Shown here: piece by piece, positions 47,955-55,527 of the stretch
How the letters are laid out: the number at the start of each line of letters is the position of its first letter
How positions within the stretch are numbered: the first letter of the stretch is position 1
NCBI RefSeq assembly: GCF_003477995.1
Contig: NZ_QUEM01000005.1
Coordinates: 63,623 to 127,622 of the forward strand
DNA from: Bacteroides sp. OF04-15BH
GTDB lineage: Bacteria > Bacteroidota > Bacteroidia > Bacteroidales > Bacteroidaceae
Direction: 5' to 3'
DNA: 64,000 nt
The notes under the pieces: model-generated
Databases searched by the model: none
Seen by the model: the letters and a program-made list of their open reading frames with translations, nothing else
Told to the model about the DNA's origin: nothing
Translations under genes and position numbers: made by a program

Positions 47955-48299
47955 CTACAGCATGGCGGCATACTTGCGTACCTGCTTCAAGCGCTCCATA
48001 AAGGAAGGATCAGCAGCTGCCTGTTGCATATTGTATTTCAACTGTAAGCGCATTAAGGAATCTGCCGGAACATTTAGTGCCGCCTCAAAAAGCATTGCAG
48101 TCTGCGTCGTGACAGGACGACAACAATTAAGAATGTCATTCAGAATCTTGTAAGATATTCCCATATTCTCTGCCAGTTTACGCTGCGAGATCTTACGGTA
48201 CTCAATCTCGTCCTTCAGCACCTCACCGGGATGAGTGGGATATGCTGGAGTAAGATTATTGGCAATCATCATCGAATCTGTTCCTTGTATCTCTATCAT
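47955..48299 (-). CDS. HigA-type XRE antitoxin, orphaned
   Basis: 114 aa. The family opening LTPAYPTHPGEVLKDEIEYRKISQRKLAENMGISYKILNDILNCCRPV carries the HigA/VapI helix-turn-helix (about residues 20-70). HigA neutralises the RelE-like mRNA nuclease HigB and represses its own operon. Here the expected higB, which should precede it, is reduced to an 81-bp remnant ten bases upstream, so the antitoxin stands alone. It may persist as a regulator acting on the inverted repeat at the promoter (48418-48471). Start may also be the internal MMIANN. Confidence 0.85.
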   Translation of the reverse strand: MIEIQGTDSMMIANNLTPAYPTHPGEVLKDEIEYRKISQRKLAENMGISYKILNDILNCCRPVTTQTAMLFEAALNVPADSLMRLQLKYNMQQAAADPSFMERLKQVRKYAAML

Positions 48300-48309
48300 A
48301 AAACGTCAG

Positions 48310-48390
48310 CTATTTATAATGGTTCGACTTGTCCGTCTACCCCGTAATATACATCTCTTGCAAATACTTTTCGTTGAATATTATTTCCAT
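48310..48390 (-). pseudogene. Remnant of higB toxin gene with internal deletion
   Basis: Minus-strand reading from ATG 48390 gives MEIIFNEKYLQEMYITG, a typical HigB N-terminus, then TAG, and in the same frame TDKSNHYK-TAG, which matches the usual HigB C-terminal end (SNHYK) and lies ten bases before higA, where a higB stop is expected. About 80 central codons are missing. This is read from family memory, not an alignment. Confidence 0.6.
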
Positions 48391-48413
48391 GCTACTCTGT
48401 ATTGTTCATGAAT

Positions 48414-48471
48414 CAAAGATAATAAATTGTCGTCCATAATAGTCCACTATAAAAGTGGAAAATTTATTATC
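48414..48471 (-). promoter_or_regulatory. higBA promoter with a large inverted repeat (probable operator)
   Basis: TATCTTTG (48421-48414, minus) is a -7 box. It overlaps the left arm of a perfect 11-bp inverted repeat (gataataaatt 48418-48428, aatttattatc 48461-48471), with an inner 5-bp repeat ccact/agtgg at 48444-48458. Such nested symmetry over the promoter core fits autorepression by HigA. It also lies four bases past the stop of the DUF3791 gene and could serve as its transcript end. Confidence 0.55.
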
Positions 48472-48474
48472 TAA

Positions 48475-48696
48475 CTATAGCGGGGAATATTTTTCTTTCC
48501 ATTCCATCAGCAACTCATCGGCAAGATATTCATCGCTAAGGCAATGCATATCAGCTACTCCATTGCTGATAAGTTTATAAGTTTCAGAATCATAGAAGAA
48601 GGAAAGTGCATCTTCGTATTTAATCTGCAACTTATCAGCAAACAAACGGACAATACGCGCATATTTCATCTGCAAAACTATTTTATCAGCCAACAT
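48475..48696 (-). CDS. DUF3791-like protein, third gene of the DUF3990 cassette
   Basis: 73 aa from ATG 48696 (MLADKIVLQMKYARIVRLFADKLQIKYEDALSFFYDSE). It resembles the DUF3791 group found beside DUF3990 genes (LISNGVADMHCLSDEYLADELLMEW). It begins two bases after the DUF3990 stop, so the two are surely co-translated. Small, acidic and next to a toxin-like gene, it is a candidate antitoxin. The longer frame from 48777 overlaps the DUF3990 gene and was rejected. Confidence 0.7.
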   Translation of the reverse strand: MLADKIVLQMKYARIVRLFADKLQIKYEDALSFFYDSETYKLISNGVADMHCLSDEYLADELLMEWKEKYSPL

Positions 48697-48698
48697 GA

Positions 48699-49184
48699 TC
48701 ACCTTCCTCCTGCTTTTATTTCTTCTGCTCCTACAAAATGTAAATGATGTAAAAGCACATCTTGATTTAATATACACAACTGATGATTAGGATGTTCATA
48801 TGCCAATCTGCCAAGCGCATCCTCTTTACTCATAGCTCCTGAAAAATACAAATCTATTGTATTAAATACTTTATCATTGGCTATACCACCTTCCACAATA
48901 TCATACGCTATTTCATTAAGTCCCTTACGGCATTTACCAACATAATCCAACCACTCTTCATCATAACTTTCAAATACTTTCACGACATAGCCAGACAAGT
49001 CCTCGTCCAACAGATATTCATTAACAAAAGCACATTTACCACGCAACAAGAAACGTTGTGCATATTTTTCTGCTTGCATGCGTATTGATGTCAAATAAAA
49101 GCCTTTACCAAAATCCAGATGTTCACGTGAATGATATACATCAGGACTTTCTATCACTATATCTGAAGCATGATACAGTCTCAT
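48699..49184 (-). CDS. DUF3990 protein, probable ADP-ribosyltransferase-fold toxin
   Basis: 161 aa, no signal peptide. The N-terminus MRLYHASDIVIESPD, then DFGKGFYLTSIRMQAEKYA, is the DUF3990 signature. LYH (His5), GFYLT (Tyr30) and HQLCI (Gln135) sit where H-Y-E/Q residues of PARP-like ADP-ribosyltransferases lie, and DIVEGGIANDKVF (95-107) is a further conserved block. Function of the family is unproven; the fold assignment is inference. The ATG overlaps the upstream DUF3791 stop (ATGA, 49181-49184), and the downstream DUF3791 follows by two bases. This tight three-gene layout is typical of toxin-antitoxin modules. AT-rich relative to the surrounding core genes. Confidence 0.75.
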   Translation of the reverse strand: MRLYHASDIVIESPDVYHSREHLDFGKGFYLTSIRMQAEKYAQRFLLRGKCAFVNEYLLDEDLSGYVVKVFESYDEEWLDYVGKCRKGLNEIAYDIVEGGIANDKVFNTIDLYFSGAMSKEDALGRLAYEHPNHQLCILNQDVLLHHLHFVGAEEIKAGGR

Positions 49185-49396
49185 TCCAAAACTCCTTTCT
49201 CCTTCATATATGAAATCAAGTCGTCCACAATATATTCTTTACTGAATGTATGTAGCACCTCATATCCCGGTAACAGATATTCTGTAAGAATACCAGATGA
49301 GCGCAACATACCATATACTTTACCTGCACTCATTTTCAAAGCATCAGCCAAACTGCCGACACAAAACGTTGTAAAACACAGCTGCTCAAAATTCAT
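49181..49396 (-). CDS. DUF3791 protein, first gene of the DUF3990 cassette
   Basis: 71 aa from ATG 49396 (MNFEQLCFTTFCVGSLADALKMSAGKVYGMLRSSGIL). The pattern FC...LADAL...VYGMLRSSGILTEYLLPGYEVLHTFSKEYIVDDLISYM is characteristic of DUF3791. It precedes and overlaps the DUF3990 gene, the usual place of an antitoxin. The longer frame from 49462 runs through the promoter and was not used. Confidence 0.75.
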   Translation of the reverse strand: MNFEQLCFTTFCVGSLADALKMSAGKVYGMLRSSGILTEYLLPGYEVLHTFSKEYIVDDLISYMKEKGVLE

Positions 49397-49421
49397 AAAA
49401 TAACAAATAGGTATGTATATG

Positions 49422-49429
49422 CAAATATA
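49422..49429 (-). promoter_or_regulatory. -7 box of the DUF3791-DUF3990-DUF3791 cassette
   Basis: TATATTTG on the minus strand, 25 bp before the first ATG at 49396. Confidence 0.55.
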
Positions 49430-49529
49430 AAACTTATTAGTTAGATATAACCCTGCCAGCATATATTTTTTTCATCTTCTTTGGCATTTATGATTTTCAT
49501 TCTTTGCTTGCTTTAGCATCAAACGCAAG

Positions 49530-49554
49530 AAGCCCCCGGCACTGCCGAAGGCTC
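49530..49554 (-). terminator. Hairpin after the 16-codon peptide ORF
   Basis: Interrupted stem: agcc/ggct outer pairs (49531-49534, 49550-49553) and ggc/gcc inner pairs, followed on the minus strand by TTCTTGCGTTT. It lies about 30 bp past the stop of the peptide ORF. Confidence 0.45.
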
Positions 49555-49582
49555 CTGTTGTTTTATTCTCTTATCTTACTTT

Positions 49583-49633
49583 TCAATAACCGCCGATACA
49601 ACCCACTGGTGGATTCTCCATGTATTCCTTCAT
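49583..49633 (-). CDS. 16-aa peptide ORF with strong Shine-Dalgarno
   Basis: Minus strand ATG 49633 to TGA 49583 encodes MKEYMENPPVGCIGGY. It is preceded by AAAGGAGGAC directly before the ATG, a near-perfect Shine-Dalgarno, which is exceptional for this group, and is followed by a hairpin. The sequence holds one Cys and a Gly-rich end with a terminal Tyr, and no membrane helix. It lies about 205 bp downstream of the membrane AraC gene on the same strand, so it might be a signal, a leader peptide, or a modified peptide. A second open frame overlaps it (ending LLKSKIRE), so which is used cannot be told from one genome. Confidence 0.4.
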   Translation of the reverse strand: MKEYMENPPVGCIGGY

Positions 49634-49837
49634 GTCCTCCTTTCTTTTTAGGGGTTATACTTCGATTATCTTCTGTTGCGGGCGGAATCGGAATCCTGTT
49701 CGACGCTTTGTTTCCTATTTCTTCAATATTGACTGACTGTTACCGTCGCCATTTCGTACTTCTAATCCTTGCGACTCAATGGAGCATTCATACTTTTTGC
49801 AGATAGAGCAAAAAAACAAATTCTGAGTATAAGGTAT

Positions 49838-50731
49838 TCATCCCCGCTCGCCTTTGCGCCAACGTGCCGGAGAGCAACCTTCTTTTTCTGTAAAGATTTT
49901 ACTAAAATAGCTCAAAGACAAGAAGCCGGACTCCTCGGCCACCTGACTTACATTCATTTCCGGATGCTCCAACAACATCTTCTTGGCATAATCCAAACGA
50001 AGCGAAGTGACCCACTCACGGAAAGACATTTTATAAATATTCTTGATATAATGGCTCAGATAGGTACGGTTGGTATTCAATGCACGAGCCAGATCCTCAA
50101 TGGTAAAACCGGGCTCTGTGAAGGAATTGCCGGCAATCCAGTCATTCAGTTTGCCGGATATGCCTTCATAAAATTGCGGATTGTCCGAAGCCTCTGCTTC
50201 CTCTTCGTCATCATCGGCATCCGGGTCCTTCTTTACTTCCAGCGCACGCTCCACCTGTTCATAAAATAAAAGGTAATTCAAATAGGAACAGAACAAATAG
50301 ATGTAAAAAGGAATGGAAGAAATGATCCACAAATAAACATATTCGTCCGGCAAAAAGGTAAGCAAACCGCAACTCACTCCATAAATCACCGCCCAATAAG
50401 TATAAATAGACATCCATTTGATATATACGGCTATATAATCGGAGTGAGTATCATCAAACGAACGGACCGAACGGCGGTAGGTAACTATAATACGGCGCGC
50501 CAGCCATATTCCATAAGAAAACAGCCATATCGTCATAAAGAACAAACCGACATGACGGGGAGTTCCCTTAGACAAACCGAAAAGCACCCAAACAGAAAGT
50601 CCCGTAAACAAAACCCACGCAGAAAGATGAAACCAAATACGCTTGGGAGTCAGATAAAAACGGTTGAGCAGGGTGATTAGCGCCGAACTGAAAAGCCAAT
50701 AACATAAAAAACAATTACTTACTTTTTCCAT
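49838..50731 (-). CDS. Membrane-anchored AraC family transcriptional regulator
   Basis: 297 aa from ATG 50731 (MEKVSNCFLCYWLFSS); an ATG seven codons earlier is also possible. Five or six N-terminal membrane helices (to about residue 175) are followed by an acidic linker DPDADDDEEEAEASD and an AraC double helix-turn-helix (FTIEDLARALNTNRTYLSHYI; MNVSQVAEESGFLSLSYFSKIF...GCSPARW). This is the same architecture as the broken regulator at 24543-25655. The membrane part presumably senses an external or lipid-borne signal. Divergent from dapF, upstream of the peptide ORF. Confidence 0.88.
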   Translation of the reverse strand: MEKVSNCFLCYWLFSSALITLLNRFYLTPKRIWFHLSAWVLFTGLSVWVLFGLSKGTPRHVGLFFMTIWLFSYGIWLARRIIVTYRRSVRSFDDTHSDYIAVYIKWMSIYTYWAVIYGVSCGLLTFLPDEYVYLWIISSIPFYIYLFCSYLNYLLFYEQVERALEVKKDPDADDDEEEAEASDNPQFYEGISGKLNDWIAGNSFTEPGFTIEDLARALNTNRTYLSHYIKNIYKMSFREWVTSLRLDYAKKMLLEHPEMNVSQVAEESGFLSLSYFSKIFTEKEGCSPARWRKGERG

Positions 50732-50946
50732 TTTAGCTCTTTTTGAAAGCAAATAATTTATCAGAAAAATTAAAAATCAACACTGCCTCATCACAGCATT
50801 TTCAGAGAAAGTTTCAGATTGAAACATACAACATTTTCAAACCATCAAAATCAAACTTACAAAGCCAGATTATCCTCAAAACGTAAGTAACTCAATTTTC
50901 TTTTCAGAAAGATGCATCGCAACAGAATATTCAAAACAAAAAGAAA

Positions 50947-50954
50947 TAACTTTG
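50947..50954 (+). promoter_or_regulatory. -7 box of the dapF-dapL-glnN operon
   Basis: TAACTTTG matches TAnnTTTG, 41 bp before the dapF ATG. Confidence 0.55.
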
Positions 50955-50995
50955 CATCAAAGAAAAGCAAAAAGAAAGCACAAAACTAATAAAAC

Positions 50996-51805
50996 ATGAA
51001 AAGAGTCATCAGCTTTACCAAAATGCACGGAGCAGGTAATGATTATATATATGTGAACACACAGTTGTTCCCGTTGCCTCATCCCGAAAAATGGGCCGTA
51101 GCCTGGAGCCGACCGCATACGGGCATAGGAAGCGATGGGCTGGTACTGATCGGACCATCGGAAACCGCTGACTTCAGCATGCGGATTTTCAATGCCGACG
51201 GCTCCGAAGCCCTGATGTGCGGCAATGCCAGCCGGTGCATCGGAAAGTATGTGTACGAATACGGACTCACCGACCGGAAAGATATCCGGCTGGAAACGCT
51301 TTCGGGCATCAAACACCTGCACCTGAACACCAAAGAAGGACGAGTAGAATCGGTCACCGTGGAAATGGGAATGCCTCAAAATATCCGTGAAACTGACCTT
51401 TGTGGCATATATCCCGGAAAAGGCATCGCCTTGTCGGTCGGCAATCCGCATCTGGTAATTTTTGTGGATGACATCTCAACGGTGCGGCTCGAAGAAATCG
51501 GTCCTCAATTAGAACATCATCCGGATTTTCCGGACCGCGTGAATGTAGAGTTCGCACAGATTCAGGAGGACGGACACATCCGGATGCGAGTGTGGGAACG
51601 AGGTTCGGGCATCACGATGGCTTGCGGTACCGGCGCCTGTGCCACTGCTGTGGCCGCCGCATTCAGCGGACGCTGCGGACGGACATCAAGAATTACCATG
51701 GACGGCGGTACACTGACGATTGAATGGAATGAAGAAGACGGACAAATCCGCATGACCGGACCGGCCACACGGGTGTTCGACGGAGAAATAGAGATTGACG
51801 AGTAG
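50996..51805 (+). CDS. dapF: Diaminopimelate epimerase
   Basis: 269 aa. The two catalytic cysteines are Cys75 in MCGNASRC and Cys210 in ACGTGAC; the N-terminus has [12 protein letters not shown] and IGSDGLV. It interconverts LL- and meso-diaminopimelate for peptidoglycan and lysine. The first motif reads CGNAS rather than the common CGNGA. First gene of an operon with dapL and glnN. Confidence 0.96.
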   Translation: MKRVISFTKMHGAGNDYIYVNTQLFPLPHPEKWAVAWSRPHTGIGSDGLVLIGPSETADFSMRIFNADGSEALMCGNASRCIGKYVYEYGLTDRKDIRLETLSGIKHLHLNTKEGRVESVTVEMGMPQNIRETDLCGIYPGKGIALSVGNPHLVIFVDDISTVRLEEIGPQLEHHPDFPDRVNVEFAQIQEDGHIRMRVWERGSGITMACGTGACATAVAAAFSGRCGRTSRITMDGGTLTIEWNEEDGQIRMTGPATRVFDGEIEIDE

Positions 51806-51852
51806 GGATAACAACAACACAAACACATTATTTATATATTAAAGCAAAAATT

Positions 51853-53082
51853 ATGCTACGCATCAATGACCATTTTCTGGAATTGCCGGGAAGCTATCTG
51901 TTCTCGGAGATTGCACGCAAAGTAGGAGCCTTCAAGGAAGAGCATCCCGAAGCACAACTCATCCGCCTGGGAATCGGCGATGTGACCCGGCCGTTGCCCG
52001 AAGCCTGCATCCAGGCCATGCATCGGGCTGTAGACGAAATGGCCGACAGCGCGACCTTTCACGGATACGGACCGGAACGGGGATATGACTTCCTGATCGA
52101 GGCAATCATCCGCAACGACTTCGCACCTTACGGCATCGAGATGGACGCATCGGAAATCTTTGTCAGCGACGGAGCCAAAAGCGATACGGGCAACATCGGC
52201 GACATTCTGCATACCGACAACCGGGTGTGTGTCACAGATCCGATCTATCCGGTATATATCGACAGCAATGTCATGGCCGGAAGAGCTGGAACACTGGACA
52301 AACAGGGACGGTGGAGCCGCATCACCTACATGCCCTGCACCGCAGAAAACCAGTTTGTGCCGGAACTGCCGGAGCAGCCAGTAGACCTGATTTACCTATG
52401 CAGCCCCAACAATCCCACCGGTACGGCACTGACCCGCAAACAGTTGAAACGGTGGGTGGACTACGCTCTGGAGCACGACTGCCTCATCCTGTTTGATGCC
52501 GCCTACGAGGCGTTTATCCGCGAAGAGGAAGTGCCCCACTCCATCTACGAAATCGAGGGAGCGCGCCAATGTGCCATCGAGTTCCGAAGTTTCTCCAAGA
52601 CCGCCGGATTTACGGGGGTACGCTGCGGATACACCGTGGTGCCTCAGGATGTTTGCGGACGCACCCGGGACGGACGGAGAGAAAAACTGAACCCGATCTG
52701 GAACCGGCGCCAGTGTACCAAATTCAACGGCACCAGCTACATCACCCAGCGAGCAGCCGAGGCGGTTTACAATCCGGAAGGAAAACAGCAGGTGAAGGCC
52801 ACCATCGACTTTTATCTGGAAAATGCCCGCATCATGCGCGAAGGACTGACCGAAGCCGGGCTGACCGTTTACGGAGGAGTCAATTCGCCTTATCTGTGGC
52901 TTCAGACACCGCAGGGCGTTACTTCCTGGGAGTTCTTCGACCGGCTGCTGCATCAGGCTCATGTTGTAGGCACACCGGGATCGGGCTTCGGCCCCAGCGG
53001 CGAAGGTTATCTGCGCCTCACCGCCTTTGGCAACCGGGAGGACTGCATCGAAGCCATGAAGCGCATCAAGAACAGAATTTGA
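51853..53082 (+). CDS. dapL: LL-diaminopimelate aminotransferase
   Basis: 409 aa class I PLP aminotransferase. Conserved [33 protein letters not shown] and the PLP lysine Lys249 in [12 protein letters not shown]. It converts tetrahydrodipicolinate directly to LL-diaminopimelate using glutamate, bypassing the succinylase/acetylase steps; the next enzyme is DapF, encoded 47 bp upstream. The glutamate it uses links it to glnN in the same operon. Confidence 0.97.
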   Translation: MLRINDHFLELPGSYLFSEIARKVGAFKEEHPEAQLIRLGIGDVTRPLPEACIQAMHRAVDEMADSATFHGYGPERGYDFLIEAIIRNDFAPYGIEMDASEIFVSDGAKSDTGNIGDILHTDNRVCVTDPIYPVYIDSNVMAGRAGTLDKQGRWSRITYMPCTAENQFVPELPEQPVDLIYLCSPNNPTGTALTRKQLKRWVDYALEHDCLILFDAAYEAFIREEEVPHSIYEIEGARQCAIEFRSFSKTAGFTGVRCGYTVVPQDVCGRTRDGRREKLNPIWNRRQCTKFNGTSYITQRAAEAVYNPEGKQQVKATIDFYLENARIMREGLTEAGLTVYGGVNSPYLWLQTPQGVTSWEFFDRLLHQAHVVGTPGSGFGPSGEGYLRLTAFGNREDCIEAMKRIKNRI

Positions 53083-53131
53083 GAAAAGAAAATCACAAAA
53101 CGATAACAACAACCATAACACAAGATTAGCT

Positions 53132-55318
53132 ATGTCTACACTGAGATTCAGAGTGGTGGAAAGCGCGTTTCTCAAGAAACCGGCCCACGTAGAGGTTCCC
53201 GCCGAAAGACCTTCGGAATATTTCGGCAAATATGTGTTCAACAAGGAAAAGATGTTCAAGTATCTTTCCGAACCGGTTTACCGCAAACTGATTGACGTGA
53301 TTGACAACGGCAGTCCGCTGGACCGCAGCATTGCCGACGCCGTGGCCGAAGGTATGAAGAAATGGGCTACGGAAATGCACGTAACCCACTACACACACTG
53401 GTTTGCCCCACTGACCGAAGGCACAGCCGAGAAGCATGACTCTTTTGTGGAGCACGACGGTAAGGGAGGCATGATCGAGGAATTCAGCGGAAAACTGCTG
53501 GTACAGCAGGAACCGGACGCTTCTTCTTTCCCGAACGGCGGTATCCGAAACACCTTCGAAGCACGCGGATATTCGGCCTGGGACCCTTCATCTCCGGCAT
53601 TCATCGTGGACGACACGCTGTGCATCCCGACCATCTTTATTGCCTACACCGGCGAGTCACTGGACTATAAGGCTCCGTTGCTCAAGGCTCTGCGTGCCGT
53701 AAACAAGGCGGCAACCGACGTGTGCCATTACTTTGATCCGGAAGTGAAAAAAGTAATCACTTACCTGGGCTGGGAGCAGGAATACTTTCTGGTGGACGAA
53801 GGGCTGTATGCCGCCCGCCCCGACCTGCTGCTCACCGGACGCACCCTGATGGGACATGACTCTGCCAAGAACCAGCAGTTGGAGGACCATTACTTCGGTG
53901 CCATCCCGACCCGTGTGGCCGCCTTTATGAAAGAACTGGAGATTGAGGCGCTGAAACTGGGTATCCCGGTCAAGACCCGCCACAACGAGGTTGCTCCGAA
54001 CCAGTTCGAATTAGCTCCGATCTATGAGGAATGTAATCTGGCCAACGACCACAACATGCTGATCATGTCGCTCATGCGCAAAATAGCCCGTAACCACGGA
54101 TTCCGCGTGCTGCTGCACGAAAAGCCGTTCAAGGGCGTAAACGGAAGCGGAAAGCACAACAACTGGTCCTTGGGTACTGACACCGGCGTGCTGCTCATGG
54201 CTCCCGGAAAGACTCCGGCCGACAACCTGCGCTTTGTCACCTTCGTGGTGAACACCCTGATGGCCGTTTACCGTCATAACGGACTGCTCAAGGCTTCTAT
54301 CTCGAGTGCCACCAACGCCCACCGTCTGGGCGCCAACGAGGCACCTCCAGCCATCATCTCCAGCTTCTTGGGCAAACAGCTGTCCGATTTGCTGACCCAC
54401 ATCGAGGAAAGCGATCAGGATGCTTTGATTCTGAGCGGCAAGCAGGGCATGAAACTGGACATTCCGCAGATTCCGGAACTGCTGATCGACAATACTGACC
54501 GCAACCGTACCTCACCGTTCGCCTTTACCGGCAACCGCTTTGAGTTCCGTGCCGTGGGTTCTGAAGCCAACTGCGGCAGCGCGATGATTGCGTTGAACAC
54601 CGCCGTGGCCGAACAGCTTACCGAATTCAAGCAGGAAGTGGACAGCCGCATCGCCTCAGGCGAAAAGCAGACTTCGGCAATCTTGTCTGTAATCCGCAAG
54701 TATATCAAGATATGCAAACCGATCCACTTCGACGGAAACGGATACAGCGACGAGTGGAAGGCAGAGGCAGCGCGCCGCGGACTGGACTGCGAAACCAGTG
54801 TGCCTGTCATCTTCGACAACTATCTGTCTGAAAGCAGTGTGGAAATGTTTGAAAAGACCGGCGTGATGACCCGCAAGGAACTGGAGGCCCGCAACGAGGT
54901 GAAATGGGAAACCTACACCAAGAAGATTCAGATCGAGGCCCGCGTATTGGGCGATCTGGCCATGAATCATATTGTACCGGTTGCCACCAAATATCAGAGC
55001 GAACTGATTGACAATGTGTTCAAGATGCGCCAGCTGTTCGCAGCAGACAAGGCTGAAGAGCTCTGTGGAAAGAATCTGGAACTGATTGAAGAGATTTCAA
55101 AGCACACGGCCTTTATCAAGGAGCATGTGGACAGCATGATTGAAGCGCGCAAGGTGGCCAACAAGATTACCAGCGAACGTGAAAAGGCCATCGCCTACCA
55201 CGATACCGTGGTGCCCGCACTGGACGAAATCCGTTACCATATCGACAAACTGGAACTGATTGTAGACGACCAGATGTGGACACTGCCGAAATACCGCGAA
55301 TTACTGTTCATCAGATAA
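53132..55318 (+). CDS. glnN: Glutamine synthetase type III
   Basis: 728 aa, the long GSIII form typical of Bacteroides. Recognised blocks: THYTHWFAPLTEGTAEKHDSF, FEARGYSAWDPSSPAFI, GWEQEYFLVDEGLY, KTRHNEVAPNQFELAPIYEECNLANDHN and NGSGKHNNWSLGTDTG. It makes glutamine from glutamate, ammonium and ATP and with GOGAT forms the ammonium assimilation cycle. It begins 49 bp after dapL and ends the operon before a strong terminator. Confidence 0.97.
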   Translation: MSTLRFRVVESAFLKKPAHVEVPAERPSEYFGKYVFNKEKMFKYLSEPVYRKLIDVIDNGSPLDRSIADAVAEGMKKWATEMHVTHYTHWFAPLTEGTAEKHDSFVEHDGKGGMIEEFSGKLLVQQEPDASSFPNGGIRNTFEARGYSAWDPSSPAFIVDDTLCIPTIFIAYTGESLDYKAPLLKALRAVNKAATDVCHYFDPEVKKVITYLGWEQEYFLVDEGLYAARPDLLLTGRTLMGHDSAKNQQLEDHYFGAIPTRVAAFMKELEIEALKLGIPVKTRHNEVAPNQFELAPIYEECNLANDHNMLIMSLMRKIARNHGFRVLLHEKPFKGVNGSGKHNNWSLGTDTGVLLMAPGKTPADNLRFVTFVVNTLMAVYRHNGLLKASISSATNAHRLGANEAPPAIISSFLGKQLSDLLTHIEESDQDALILSGKQGMKLDIPQIPELLIDNTDRNRTSPFAFTGNRFEFRAVGSEANCGSAMIALNTAVAEQLTEFKQEVDSRIASGEKQTSAILSVIRKYIKICKPIHFDGNGYSDEWKAEAARRGLDCETSVPVIFDNYLSESSVEMFEKTGVMTRKELEARNEVKWETYTKKIQIEARVLGDLAMNHIVPVATKYQSELIDNVFKMRQLFAADKAEELCGKNLELIEEISKHTAFIKEHVDSMIEARKVANKITSEREKAIAYHDTVVPALDEIRYHIDKLELIVDDQMWTLPKYRELLFIR

Positions 55319-55379
55319 ATATCAGTTCATAGGGAAAGCAAACAAAAGCGACTTTTGTTTCATTGATGATTAATGGGAA

Positions 55380-55431
55380 ATGGCATCTTGCCGGAGATCA
55401 AAATCCGGCGGATGTCATTTTTTATTTTTTT
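55380..55431 (+). terminator. Terminator of the dapF-dapL-glnN operon
   Basis: Stem at 55380-55394 and 55405-55418 (core gccgg/ccggc, catc/gatg, atg/cat) followed by a T-rich tract to 55431. Confidence 0.85.
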
Positions 55432-55438
55432 AAATATC

Positions 55439-55469
55439 TTGCATATATAGGTTTTTATAGCGATATTTG
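55439..55469 (+). promoter_or_regulatory. Promoter of the antiporter gene
   Basis: TTG (55439-55441), 20-nt spacer, GATATTTG (55462-55469), one mismatch to TAnnTTTG; about 58 bp before the ATG. Confidence 0.5.
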
Positions 55470-55527
55470 TTGGCAAAGTTTAATTATATGCAACAGTTCT
55501 ACGTCTAGAACACAAACTGAATCTGTT

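Noticed and set aside
49504..49806. 100-codon plus-strand ORF
   Set aside because: Antisense to the peptide ORF and its hairpin; composition not protein-like.
55363..55527. 55-residue N-terminal extension of the antiporter
   Set aside because: It runs through the glnN operon terminator and the likely promoter.
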